NCBI RefSeq assembly: GCF_002752675.1
Contig: NZ_CP024608.1
Location: forward strand, 4,650,001 to 4,714,000
DNA: 64,000 nt
Direction: 5' to 3'
From: Massilia violaceinigra
Lineage (GTDB): Bacteria > Pseudomonadota > Gammaproteobacteria > Burkholderiales > Burkholderiaceae_D
The position numbers were made by a program, and so were the translations under genes. This document shows positions 47,739 through 57,600 of this stretch, in pieces; the first letter of the stretch is position 1; each line of letters begins with the position of its first letter. The notes under the pieces were generated by a model. The model was not told where the DNA came from and made no database searches. It was given only the letters and a program-made list of their open reading frames with translations.

Positions 47739-48779
47739 TCAGTCGGCCGGGGCCTGGGGAAAGGTGGCGATGCGCGCCGCCAGGGTGCGCCAGGCGGGCA
47801 GGGCGGCTTGCAGCTGGGCATGGGCCTGGCCGCTGACGCCGGGGCCGGCCAGCAGCACGTTTTTCAGTTCATCGAGCTCCGCGCGCAGGGCCCGCGTGCC
47901 GGCCGCCACGGTGCGGATGCCGGCGCCGATCCGGTCCATGCCGCTCAGATAGGCGGACAGGGTCGGCAGCAAGCCCTGCAGATAGGTCGCCTCGGCCATC
48001 ATGGCGCTTTGCCCGTTCCGGATATGGTCGAGCTGGCGCGTCACGCTGTCGAGCGCGCCGTTGTGCCGGCCGATATCGTTGCGCGCTTCCTCGGCCTCCG
48101 GCCCGAGCAGCCAGTGGCTGTGGCGGCGCGCGCGCGCCTCCGCCAGTTTTCCCTGCAATGTATTGACCTGCTGCGCCAGGATGAAGGCGTGCACATGGTC
48201 GGCCTGCAGGCGCTGGGTGACCAGCACCGTATCCGTTTCCAGGTCGGCCGAGGCGCGTGCCATTTGCGCCAGGTAACTGCCGACATCCTGGTCGATTGTG
48301 TCCAGCGCCTGGCTGGGAGCGGCCAGGCGCCGCACCAGGCCGTCGATCAGGCGGACCGCGCCCGCGCCGCCGTCCGAGGGGCGGCCGTGGAACATGTTCA
48401 GCAGCGCCGCGGACAGCGGCGCGGCGTCCTGCGCCAGCAAGCTCTCGCCCAGGTAGCGCAGGCCGTCGAGCGCGGCGTGCAGGCCCGGCCGGCTGCGCGT
48501 GGCCCAGGCGGCGGCCAGGGTTTTGACCATGAACAGGTAATGGGTGACCATCGGCCGCACGGCGCCGGCGCGTTCGGGCAGTTGGGCGATGCGCTGCGAG
48601 AGGCTGTCGATGTCGGCGGACAGTTCAAGGATGATGCCCGCGCCGAGGCCGATGCCGGGACTCCAGAACCTGCCGCCGCCGATGATACGCGGGGTGCTCT
48701 CTCGCAACACTGCCGGCTGGGCGGGGGAAACCTGGGGGGGTAGTGAGACGAGGTGTTCCATGGTGATGTTTCCAGTCAT
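47739..48779 (-). CDS. All-helical protein, possibly ClyA/XaxB-like alpha pore-forming family
   Basis: A 346-residue protein, not confidently recognised. It is almost entirely predicted helix with long amphipathic segments (ELSADIDSLSQRIAQLPE; LDTIDQDVGSYLAQMARA; HVHAFILAQQVNTLQGKLAE; YLQGLLPTLSAYLSGMDR), a central break at RHSHWLLGPEAEEARNDI, and no classical signal peptide. This layout and size recall Cry6/HblB/XaxB-type ClyA-superfamily toxins, which is only a suggestion. A lux-box-like dyad lies 71 bp upstream of the start, matching luxI. Start may be 48779 or the ATG at 48761. Confidence 0.55.
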   Translation of the reverse strand: MTGNITMEHLVSLPPQVSPAQPAVLRESTPRIIGGGRFWSPGIGLGAGIILELSADIDSLSQRIAQLPERAGAVRPMVTHYLFMVKTLAAAWATRSRPGLHAALDGLRYLGESLLAQDAAPLSAALLNMFHGRPSDGGAGAVRLIDGLVRRLAAPSQALDTIDQDVGSYLAQMARASADLETDTVLVTQRLQADHVHAFILAQQVNTLQGKLAEARARRHSHWLLGPEAEEARNDIGRHNGALDSVTRQLDHIRNGQSAMMAEATYLQGLLPTLSAYLSGMDRIGAGIRTVAAGTRALRAELDELKNVLLAGPGVSGQAHAQLQAALPAWRTLAARIATFPQAPAD

Positions 48780-48822
48780 GGTTCGGGTTGATCGGCAGGT
48801 AGATGAGTTCGTTTGACGAACT

Positions 48823-48870
48823 ATTACAATCCGGACGACCGGAGCGGGGTAGCTGGCAGAAATAGCAGGT
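48823..48870 (-). promoter_or_regulatory. lux-box-like operator and -10 of the helical-protein gene
   Basis: On the minus strand ACCTGCTATTTCTGCCAGCT (48870-48851) fits ACCTG-N10-CAGGT with one mismatch. A TGTAAT hexamer (48828-48823) follows, its centre 35 bp from the box centre. The box ends 71 bp before the start codon, against 69 bp at luxI. The rest of 48780-49167 holds only tandem repeats and a hairpin. Confidence 0.6.
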
Positions 48871-49033
48871 CGGGGAACGGGGAAATGGGGGCGGAAAGGG
48901 CGTGGCGCGGCGCCGGGAATGGCGACGGGAGGGGAACTATATTAAGAAAGTTTGCGCTAATCGATATTCGAAGCGAGTGTGTTTGGTGTGAATGAGACAG
49001 AACCCGTTGGTACCCGCCCTCCGTGGTGTCGAC

Positions 49034-49113
49034 CACCTATCCGATGTTCCCGTCACCTACCCGTCGTTCCGGCCACCTACCCGTCGTTCCCGCCACCTAC
49101 CCGTCGTTCCCGC
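49034..49113 (+). repeat. Four 20-bp tandem repeats
   Basis: Consecutive units of CACCTACCCGTCGTTCCCGC at 49034, 49054, 49074 and 49094; units 3 and 4 are identical, unit 2 differs by one base and unit 1 by several. The last unit runs into the hairpin at 49101-49130, so the array may have arisen by copying one arm of a REP-like hairpin. Confidence 0.85.
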
Positions 49114-49130
49114 CTTCGCGGGAACGACGG
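49101..49130. terminator. REP-like hairpin / possible terminator
   Basis: Perfect 13-bp stem (CCGTCGTTCCCGC, 49101-49113; GCGGGAACGACGG, 49118-49130) with a CTTC loop, 37 bp beyond the stop of the S9 peptidase gene. TTCCCGC...GCGGGAA hairpins are a common dispersed bacterial repeat. No T-run, so intrinsic termination is uncertain. Confidence 0.55.
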
Positions 49131-49167
49131 TGGTGGTGAAACGGGAACGCCGGTCGGAGGCTTGCCC

Positions 49168-51243
49168 TTAACGCAATTGCTCCAGCAAAAACGTATAGGT
49201 CAGCGCCCACATCTGCGCCTGCTGGTCGTTATTGGCCGCGCCGGCGTGTCCCCCCTCCAGGTTTTCCCAGTACAGCACGTCATGTCCCTGCGCTTCCATC
49301 AGGGCCACCATCTTGCGTGCGTGCCCCGGGTGCACCCGGTCATCCCGGGTCGAGGTAGTCAGCAGCACGCGCGGATAGCGCTTGTCGCTAAATACATTGT
49401 GATACGGCGAGTAGCGCCGGATATACTCCCACTCGCCGGCCACCTCCGGGTCGCCGTACTCGCCCATCCACGAGGCCCCGGCCAGCAGCTTGTGATAGCG
49501 CCGCATGTCCAGCAGCGGCACCTGGCACACGACCGCGTTGAACAAATCCGGCCGCTGCGTCATCGCCGCCCCCACCAGCAAGCCCCCATTGCTGCCGCCC
49601 ATGATGCCCAAATGCGCCGGACTGCTGACCTTGCGCTCAATTAAATCTTGCGCAACGGCGATAAAATCATCGAACGCGCGCTGGCGCTGGTCCTTGAGCG
49701 CCGCCTGGTGCCAGCGCGGCCCGAATTCGCCGCCGCCGCGGATATTGGCCAGCACGTACACGCCGCCGCGCGCCAGCCACGCTTCCCCGGTCACGCCGCT
49801 GTAAAACGGCTTCATCGAAATCTCGAAGCCGCCGTATCCGTACAGCACGGTCGGATTCCTGCCATCCATGCGCGTCTTGCGGTCCATGACCACAAAGTAG
49901 GGCACGCGCGTGCCATCTTTCGACACCGCTTCGAACTGCCTGACGATATACGGCTTGGCCGAGAAAAAGACCGGCATCGCCTTGAGCTCCTGGCGCCGGT
50001 CGCTGCCCACCTGGCAAAGATACAGGCTGGTCGGCGTCAAAAAATCGCTCACGGTCAGGAAATACTGGTCCGACCCCGCCGGATCGAGCGCGCTCACCTC
50101 GAGCGCGCCGAATTCCGGCGCCGTCACCTCGCGCCGCTGCCACTGGCCGCGCACATGGCGCAGTTCGACGATGCGGTTTTTCACCTTGTCCAGTTCCGTG
50201 AGCAGCAGGGCGCTGGCCGTCATGGCCACGCCGTCGAGCGAACTGGTGGCGCTCGGGGTGAACAACACGGCGAACTCGCGCTCCCCCTGCATGAAACGGG
50301 CAAAATCGGCCGCCACCAGCGCTCCTTGCGGATACGTGCGCCCGCCCACTTGCCAGTCGGAACGCAGTTCGATGACGAGCTGGTCGCGCACCGTGTAGGC
50401 ATTGGCGTCGTCCGGCTTATCGATGCGCGCGAGCGCCGCGCCGCTGCGCAGAAACAGCTCGCTGCTGTAAAAACCGATCTGGCGCTCCACGAACTCGTGC
50501 TCGAAGCCGGGCGTGAACACCTTGTACGCCGACACGCTCAGGTCATCGGCGCGCGCCTCGAACAGCGTGCTGGCCTCGGCCAGGGGCGTGCCGCGCCGCC
50601 ACTCCTTGACGATGCGTGGATAGCCCGACGCCGTCATGCTGCCGGGGCCGAAGTCGGTGGCCACCGCCAACCGATCGGCATCGAGCCAGCGCACGCTGCA
50701 TTTCGCTTCGGGCAGGGCGAAGCCATCGGCCACGAAGGTCAGGGCGTCGAGGTCGAATTCGCGCACCACATGGGCGTCGCCGCCGCCGCGCGAGAGGAAC
50801 ACCAGGCAGCGCGCGCCGGCCGGGCGCAGGAAGGAGGCGCCGGCCCAGACCCAGTTCTCCTGCTCGGCGTGGGCCAGCAGGTCGAGGTCGAGCACCGTAT
50901 GCCAGTCGGGTGCTTCGGCGCGGTAATCGGCCAGGGTGGTGCGCCGCCACAAGCCGCGCACATGGGTGGCGTCGCGCCAGAAGTTGTAAACATGGCCAGC
51001 ATGCTCGCTGATCCAGGGAATGCGCGCCTTGTCGTTGAGGATGGTCCCGAGCCGCTCGCGCAGGGCGGCAAAATCCGCCTTGCCTTCGAGCTCGCGCTCG
51101 CACACGGCGTTGCGCGCGCGTACCCAGTCCAGCGCGGCGGCCGAGGTGACTTCTTCCAGCCACAGATGCGGATCGTCCGCGCCGTCAGCCGCGTGCGCCG
51201 GTTTCACCGTTTCCGATATGCTTTCGCCAATCAAATGTCGCAT
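49168..51243 (-). CDS. S9 prolyl oligopeptidase-family serine peptidase
   Basis: A 691-residue, probably cytoplasmic enzyme (no signal peptide). N-terminal DDPHLWLEEV and a seven-bladed propeller (about 70-415) are followed by an alpha/beta-hydrolase domain with Ser in GIMGGSNGGLLVGA, Asp in TSTRDDRVHPGHARKM and His in LEGGHAGAANND. It hydrolyses short peptides, usually after proline. It is monocistronic, with a REP-like hairpin after its stop. Confidence 0.93.
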   Translation of the reverse strand: MRHLIGESISETVKPAHAADGADDPHLWLEEVTSAAALDWVRARNAVCERELEGKADFAALRERLGTILNDKARIPWISEHAGHVYNFWRDATHVRGLWRRTTLADYRAEAPDWHTVLDLDLLAHAEQENWVWAGASFLRPAGARCLVFLSRGGGDAHVVREFDLDALTFVADGFALPEAKCSVRWLDADRLAVATDFGPGSMTASGYPRIVKEWRRGTPLAEASTLFEARADDLSVSAYKVFTPGFEHEFVERQIGFYSSELFLRSGAALARIDKPDDANAYTVRDQLVIELRSDWQVGGRTYPQGALVAADFARFMQGEREFAVLFTPSATSSLDGVAMTASALLLTELDKVKNRIVELRHVRGQWQRREVTAPEFGALEVSALDPAGSDQYFLTVSDFLTPTSLYLCQVGSDRRQELKAMPVFFSAKPYIVRQFEAVSKDGTRVPYFVVMDRKTRMDGRNPTVLYGYGGFEISMKPFYSGVTGEAWLARGGVYVLANIRGGGEFGPRWHQAALKDQRQRAFDDFIAVAQDLIERKVSSPAHLGIMGGSNGGLLVGAAMTQRPDLFNAVVCQVPLLDMRRYHKLLAGASWMGEYGDPEVAGEWEYIRRYSPYHNVFSDKRYPRVLLTTSTRDDRVHPGHARKMVALMEAQGHDVLYWENLEGGHAGAANNDQQAQMWALTYTFLLEQLR

Positions 51244-51453
51244 TCCTGCTCCTGTTTCCTGTACTGCTTTCGCGGCCGCACTATGGCGCCGGCGCGACAG
51301 TAAAATTTATCAATTGCATGTTCTCTTGCTGCAAAGTACCCTTGAGGGGGTGAGTCGGTCGGCGGGTCCGCGCGCGCCTTCCATTTCATTAATAGTATGC
51401 TGCCTGCACGGTGGTTTCCAAGTGCGGCCGAGCGAAAATAACGGGGTTGGACG

Positions 51454-54400
51454 ATGACGCAAGCGATCAAGCGCACCATGGCAGGCACCGTCGGCGGCCG
51501 TTCCGGAGCGCGCCTGGCATGGTGGGCTGCGGGGCTGTCGTTGTCGGCGCTGGTGGCGTCCTTGCTGCACATGGGCGCGACCAGGACGGTCGACAGCGAT
51601 GCGCGCCAGCGCTTCGACGCCTTTGCGCGCGGCGCGCAATCGAGCCTGTCGACCCGCATCAAGTCCTATTCCGACCTCGCGCGCGGCATGTCGGCCCTGT
51701 TCCAGAGCGCCGAGGCGCCCAGCCGCCTGCAGTTTCACCGCTACGTGCAGGCGCTCGGCATGGGCACGCATTACCCGGCCATCGAAGGGGTCAGCTTCGC
51801 GCGCTACGTCACGGCGGCCGAGCGCGAGGACTTCATCGCCTCGGTGCGCGCCGACCGCAGCGTGGACGCGGGCGGCTATCCCGACTTCAGCATCCGTCCC
51901 GAGGGCGAGCGCGCCGGCTACACGGTGCTCACGTATATCGAACCGCAGGCGGCGCGCGCCGGCAGCCGCATGGGCCTCGACATCGGCGCCAGTGCGACCG
52001 CCCTGGCGCACCTGGACGAGGCGCGCGACAGCGGCAGGATCAGCGCCTCCGGCATGCCGATCATCGTCAACGAACCGCGTCCGCACGTGGCGCTGGGCAT
52101 GCGCATGCCGGTGTACCGCAGCGGCGCGCTGCTCTACACCGCGCAGGCGCGCCGCGCCGCCTACATCGGCAGCGTGGGGATCGGCTTTTCGGTGCCGGCG
52201 CTGGTCGGCAGCGCACTCGAGGAAATGCCGCAGCGCCGTCTCAGGCTGGCCCTGTATTCCGACGGCGGCCCCGATCCCGAGCAGCGCACCCTGGCCCTGG
52301 GCAAGCTCGACCGGCTGCTGTACAACGATCACGACCCGGTGGCCGCCGGCGGCCATGACCCCGATACCTATTTCGACACCGTGCTGCCGGTCGACTACAA
52401 CGGCAATCTGTGGAAGGCGCATTTCCGGGTCGCCCGCGCGGACCTGTACAGTGCATTCGACGTGCTGCTGCCGCCGATCACGTTCGGCGCCGGCTTTTTG
52501 GTCACGCTGCTGGCCTACGCCTACTTCTATACCCTGTACCGCTCGCGCCGCGCCGCCATCGAACAGCGCGTGCTGCTCGATTCGGTCCTGAACAGCATCG
52601 ACGCGCACGTGTACATGAAGGACAGCGAGCGCCGCTACATCTACATCAACGCGCGCACCGCCGAAGCGATGGGCCAGCCGGCCGAAGCGATCATCGGCAA
52701 GCTCGATCGCGAAGTGATGACGCCCGAGATGGCCGATTTTTACTGGAACCAGGACAGCAAGATCTTCACCGACGGCGCGCGCCACGCCAGCCAGGTTGAA
52801 TTCACCGAGCCCGATGGCACCGTGCGCCAGCTGTGGACCGTCAAGGTGCCGGTGCTGCTCGACGGCGAGGTGAGCGCCGTGATCGGCCTGTCGACCGACG
52901 TGACCGAACTGCACCAGCTCAAGGCGCAGGCCGACGCCGCGAATCAGGCCAAGAGCAACTTCCTGTCCAATATGAGCCACGAGATCCGCACGCCGATGAA
53001 CAGCATCATCGGCATGTCGCACCTGGCGCTCAAGACGGTGGCCAATCCGAAGCAGCGCGACTACCTCGAAAAAATCTATCATTCGAGCCAGCACCTGCTC
53101 GGCATCATCAACGACATCCTCGATTTTTCCAAGATCGAAGCGGGCAAGCTCGAACTCGAAGTGCTCGATTTCGGCCTGCGCGCGCTGATGCAGAACATCG
53201 CCAACCAGCTTGGCGACGCGGCCGCCAACAAACACCTCCATCTCGACTTCGAGATCGACCCGCATCTGGCGCTGCAGTTGCGCGGCGACCCGCTGCGGCT
53301 GGAGCAGGTGCTGCTCAACTTCACCTCGAACGCAATCAAGTTCTCGGAAAACGGCAGCATCCGCGTGCGCGCGCTGGCGGCCGAGGAAGGCGAGAACGAC
53401 TTCGTGGTGCGCTTCGAGGTCATCGACGCCGGGATCGGCATGAACGAGGCCGAAATCGCCGACCTGTTCAAGTCCTTCCACCAGGCCGACCCGTCGACCA
53501 CGCGCAAATACGGCGGCACCGGCCTGGGTCTGGTGATCAGCAAGCAGCTTGCGGAACTGATGGGCGGCACGGTCGGCGTCGACAGCACCCCGGGCCAGGG
53601 CAGCACCTTCTGGTTCACGGCGCGCCTGGGCAAGGCCCTCAACTTCCTGCCGGGCGACCGCAGCGCCGTCGATCCGGCGGTGCTCGAGCAGCTGCGCGGC
53701 GCCTACATCCTTCTGGTGGAAGACAATATCTTCAGCCAGCAGGTGGGGCAGGAACTGCTCGAAGAAGCCCAGGCCACGGTGGTGGTGGCCAACAACGGCA
53801 AGGAAGCGATCGACCTGATGCTCAAGGAGCGCTTCGACTGCGTGCTGATGGACGTGCAGATGCCGGTGATGGACGGTTTCGAAGCGACCCGCATGATCCG
53901 CTCCGACCCGCGTCTGCGCGACGCGCTGGTGATCGCCATGACCGCCAACGCCGGCAAGGACGACCAGGCGCGCTGCCTGGAAGCGGGCATGAACGAATTT
54001 GTCACCAAGCCGATTGCGCCCAAGCTGCTGTTCGAGGTGATCGCCAGGTGGCTGGCCACGCGGCCGGCGCGCAACGGACGGCGGCGCGTGGCGGCGGTGG
54101 CCGACCAGGCCCCGACCCGCATGTCGGCCGCGCCGGTGGCTTCGAGCGACGCCGGCATGCTCGATATGACGGCGCTGTCGCTGACCTTCGGCGCCAATCC
54201 GGTCAAGATGCGCAAGTACGCATTCATGTTCCTCGACTCGGCGCGCGACGGCCTGGCCGACGTGAGCGAAGCGCTCGACCGCGCCGACCTCGATCGCATG
54301 GCCGACCTGGGGCACCGCATCAAGGCATCGGCCAAGGCCGTGGGCGCGATGCGTTTCGCCGACCTGTGCCAGGACCTGGAACGCCTGCGCGAGGGTGCCA

Positions 54401-54498
54401 CGGTGGACCAGGCGCGCACGCTGGTGGCCAGCATGTACACGCTGCTCGACCAGTTGAACGAGCACATCGCGCAGGAACTGACCGAATCCGCTAGCTGA
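51454..54498 (+). CDS. CHASE-PAS hybrid sensor histidine kinase with receiver and Hpt
   Basis: A 1014-residue inner-membrane kinase: helix (about 21-41), periplasmic CHASE-like sensor (about 70-300; YPAIEGVSFARYV, then GMRMPVYRSGALL), helix (about 337-362), PAS (about 375-490), HisKA (FLSNMSHEIRTPMNS, His near 510), HATPase (DAGIGM, GGTGLGL), receiver (about 750-870; LMDVQMPVMDG) and Hpt (about 905-1014; LGHRIKASAKAVGA). The full His-Asp-His relay resides in one chain and needs an external response regulator, not visible nearby. Confidence 0.93.
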   Translation: MTQAIKRTMAGTVGGRSGARLAWWAAGLSLSALVASLLHMGATRTVDSDARQRFDAFARGAQSSLSTRIKSYSDLARGMSALFQSAEAPSRLQFHRYVQALGMGTHYPAIEGVSFARYVTAAEREDFIASVRADRSVDAGGYPDFSIRPEGERAGYTVLTYIEPQAARAGSRMGLDIGASATALAHLDEARDSGRISASGMPIIVNEPRPHVALGMRMPVYRSGALLYTAQARRAAYIGSVGIGFSVPALVGSALEEMPQRRLRLALYSDGGPDPEQRTLALGKLDRLLYNDHDPVAAGGHDPDTYFDTVLPVDYNGNLWKAHFRVARADLYSAFDVLLPPITFGAGFLVTLLAYAYFYTLYRSRRAAIEQRVLLDSVLNSIDAHVYMKDSERRYIYINARTAEAMGQPAEAIIGKLDREVMTPEMADFYWNQDSKIFTDGARHASQVEFTEPDGTVRQLWTVKVPVLLDGEVSAVIGLSTDVTELHQLKAQADAANQAKSNFLSNMSHEIRTPMNSIIGMSHLALKTVANPKQRDYLEKIYHSSQHLLGIINDILDFSKIEAGKLELEVLDFGLRALMQNIANQLGDAAANKHLHLDFEIDPHLALQLRGDPLRLEQVLLNFTSNAIKFSENGSIRVRALAAEEGENDFVVRFEVIDAGIGMNEAEIADLFKSFHQADPSTTRKYGGTGLGLVISKQLAELMGGTVGVDSTPGQGSTFWFTARLGKALNFLPGDRSAVDPAVLEQLRGAYILLVEDNIFSQQVGQELLEEAQATVVVANNGKEAIDLMLKERFDCVLMDVQMPVMDGFEATRMIRSDPRLRDALVIAMTANAGKDDQARCLEAGMNEFVTKPIAPKLLFEVIARWLATRPARNGRRRVAAVADQAPTRMSAAPVASSDAGMLDMTALSLTFGANPVKMRKYAFMFLDSARDGLADVSEALDRADLDRMADLGHRIKASAKAVGAMRFADLCQDLERLREGATVDQARTLVASMYTLLDQLNEHIAQELTESAS

Positions 54499-54642
54499 GA
54501 GCGCTTGTCGATAATGCATGCTTGCAGTATTCGTACCTCCGTCCGTTCCGTATCCCCGATTGCTAAAGATGAGCCCGCTTTGAACCGTTGACCGCACGTA
54601 TCACCCTACCGCGCCCAGCCCAAAGCTAGTATGCTGTGCGCC

Positions 54643-57600
54643 ATGTCTTCTCCCGTCACGCCCGGCCTCCTTATTCTTCATGGCAACCAGATGGAGCAAC
54701 TGCGTGCCGCGCTCTTCGCCTGGCTGCGCAGCCACCCGCTCGACCCGCTCGAAACCGAAATCATTCTGGTGCAATCGAACGGCGTGGCCGAGTGGCTCAA
54801 GATCGCGCTGGCCGAAGAAATGGGCGTGTGCGCGGCCACGCGCGTGGCGCTGCCCGCGCGCTTTTTGTGGGAAGCCTACCGCGGCATGCTGGGACGTGAA
54901 CGGGTCCCGACCCGCTCCCCGTACGACAAGGGCCCGCTCACCTGGCGCCTGATGCGCCTCCTGCCGCACCTGCTGGCCGACGACGCCTTCGCCCCCCTGC
55001 GCCATTTCCTGGGCGACGGCGACCCGGAACGGCGCCTGCAACTGGCCGAGCGCCTGGCCGACCTGTACGACCAGTACCAGGTGTACCGCGCCGACTGGCT
55101 CGACGACTGGAGCGCGGGGCGCGACCGCCTGCGCACGGCGCGCGGCGAGGTGATCCCGCTCACGCCCGACCAGCGCTGGCAGGCGTGCCTGTGGCGCGCC
55201 GTGAACGACAGCCTGCCGCCCCAGTTGCGCGACTCGGGCCGCGCCACCATCCACCAGCAGTTCGTACGCGCCAGCGAGAGCGGCGAGGCGCCGGCCGGCC
55301 GCCTGCCGCGCCGGGTGGTGCTGTTCGGGATGTCGGCGCTGCCTTACCAGACCTTGCAGGCCATCGCCTCGCTCTCGCACCACACCCAGGTGCTGCTGGC
55401 CGTGCCGAACCCGTGCCAGTTTTATTGGGGCGACATCATCGAAGGGCGCGAACTGCTCAAGGCCGCCCACAAGCGCCAGCGCCAGCGCGGCGGCATTGAC
55501 CTGTCAGGCGTGCCGCTCGAAGAACTGCACGCGCACAGCCATCCGCTGCTGGCCAGCTGGGGCAGGCAAGGGCGCGATTTCATCCGCATGCTCGACGAAT
55601 TCGACACCGAGTCGGGCGAGCGCGCCGACAAGCTGCGCATCGACCTCTTTAGCGACGGCGAGGGCGAGACCCTGCTGGCGCAGGTGCAGGCGGCGGTGCG
55701 CGACATGCTGCCGCTGCGCGAGCATCCCTGCGCCAGGGGCCTGGCGGAACCCGGCGCGGTTGCCAACCCTGCGCCACGCGACCGCTCCATCGAATTTCAC
55801 CTCGCCCACAGCGTGCAGCGCGAAGTCGAGGTACTGCACGACCAGCTGCTGTCGTGGTTCGGCGCGCCCGGCGCCAGGCTGCGCCCGCGCGACGTGGTGG
55901 TCATGGTGCCCGACATCGACACCTTTTCGGCCGCGATCCACGCCGTGTTCGACCAGCACAAGCGCAGCGACCCGCGCTTCATCCCGTTCGAGATCGGCGA
56001 TGTGAAGGACCGCAGCGTCAATCCGCTGCTCGTGTCGCTCGAATGGCTGCTTCGCCTGCCGCAGCAGCGCTGCCGCCAGAGCGAAGTGCGCGACCTGCTC
56101 GACGTGCCCGCGCTGGCCGCGCGCTTCGGCCTGTCGGAAGATGAATTGCCCATCCTCGGCAACTGGATCGAAGGCGCCAGCGTGCGCTGGGGCCTGGATC
56201 AGCAGCACCGCGACGGCCTCGGACTCGGTTCGGCCGGCGAGCAGAATGCCTGGATTTTCGGTGTGCGCCGCATGCTGCTCGGTTACGCCAGCGGCGCCGG
56301 CGGCAGCTTCCGCCAGATCGAGCCGTACGCCGAGGTGGGCGGACTCGATGCCGCGCTGGCCGGCTCGCTGGCGCAACTGATCGAAACCCTGCTGGCCTGG
56401 CGCGCCGCGCTGGCCGAGTCGCGCACGCCGGCGCAGTGGGGCGAGCAGGCGCGCGCGCTGCTGGCGGCGTTTTTCGCCGCCTCCGAGGAAGGCGACCGCC
56501 TGACCCTCGCGCAACTGCACGACGCCCTGCAAAGCTGGCTGGAGACCTGCGACAGCGCCGGTTTTGAGGAAGAGGTGCCGCTGGCGGTGCTGCGCGAAGC
56601 GTGGCTGGGCACCCTCGACGAGCCGACCCTGAATCACCAGTTCGTGTCCGGCGGGGTGACCTTTTGCACCCTGATGCCGATGCGCGCGGTGCCGTTTCGC
56701 GTGGTGTGCCTCCTCGGCATGAACGATGGCGATTTTCCGCGCCGCACGCGGCAGGCCGACTTCGACCTGCTGGCGCTGCCCGGCATGGCGCGTCCGGGCG
56801 ACCGTTCGCGCCGCGACGACGACCGTTATCTGATGCTAGAAGCCGTGCTGGCGGCGCGCGAGAAGCTGTATGTGAGCTGGGTCGGGCGCAATGTGCGCGA
56901 CAACAGCGAGCAGCCGGCCTCGGTGCTGGTGTCGCAACTGCGCGACTACCTGGCCGAGGGCTGGGACCTGGACCTGGCCACGATGACGACCGAACACGCG
57001 CTGCAGCCGTTCAGCCGGCGCTATTTCGAGCAGGGCGGCATGCTGACCTACGCGGCCGAATGGCGCGCCGCGCATGGAGCGGGCGACGCCCTGGATGACG
57101 CGATGCTGCCGCCGTTCGAGCTCGAACCCGAATACCGCCTCAAACTGGGCGAGCTGGCGAACTTTTTGCGCCAGCCGGCGCGCTATTTTTTCCGGCGCCG
57201 CCTCGGCGTGGCGTTCGGCGACGCCCAGGCTGTCGGGGAGGACGAGGAACCGTTCTCGCTCGACGCGCTGGAGCGCTATTTTTTAGAGGACAGCCTGCTC
57301 GACGACGCCAGCACGCCCGAGGAGCTGCACGAAGTGCGCGACAGCTTGAGTGCGCGCGCCGAGCGCCTCAAGCGCGAAGGCGTGCTGCCGATTGGCCTGG
57401 TCGGCAAACAGTGGCAGGAGCAGCTGGTCGAGGGCCTGGTGCCGGTGCGCACCGCCTGGCTGACCCTGGGCGCGCGCTTCGATGAGGTGGCGCCCAAGCT
57501 GGCCGTGAGCCTCGATCTGGGTGGCGTGCACCTGGAAGACTGGGTCGACAAATTGCGCAGCAACGCCAGCGAAACGGCCTGGCTGCTGCAAATCTCGTCG

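Noticed and set aside
49034..49130. CRISPR-like array
   Set aside because: Units are contiguous with no spacers and no cas genes are present; it is a simple tandem repeat with a hairpin.
51310..54597. Long minus-strand open frame antisense to the CHASE hybrid kinase
   Set aside because: Composition typical of antisense GC-rich frames; the plus-strand gene has complete kinase, receiver and Hpt motifs.
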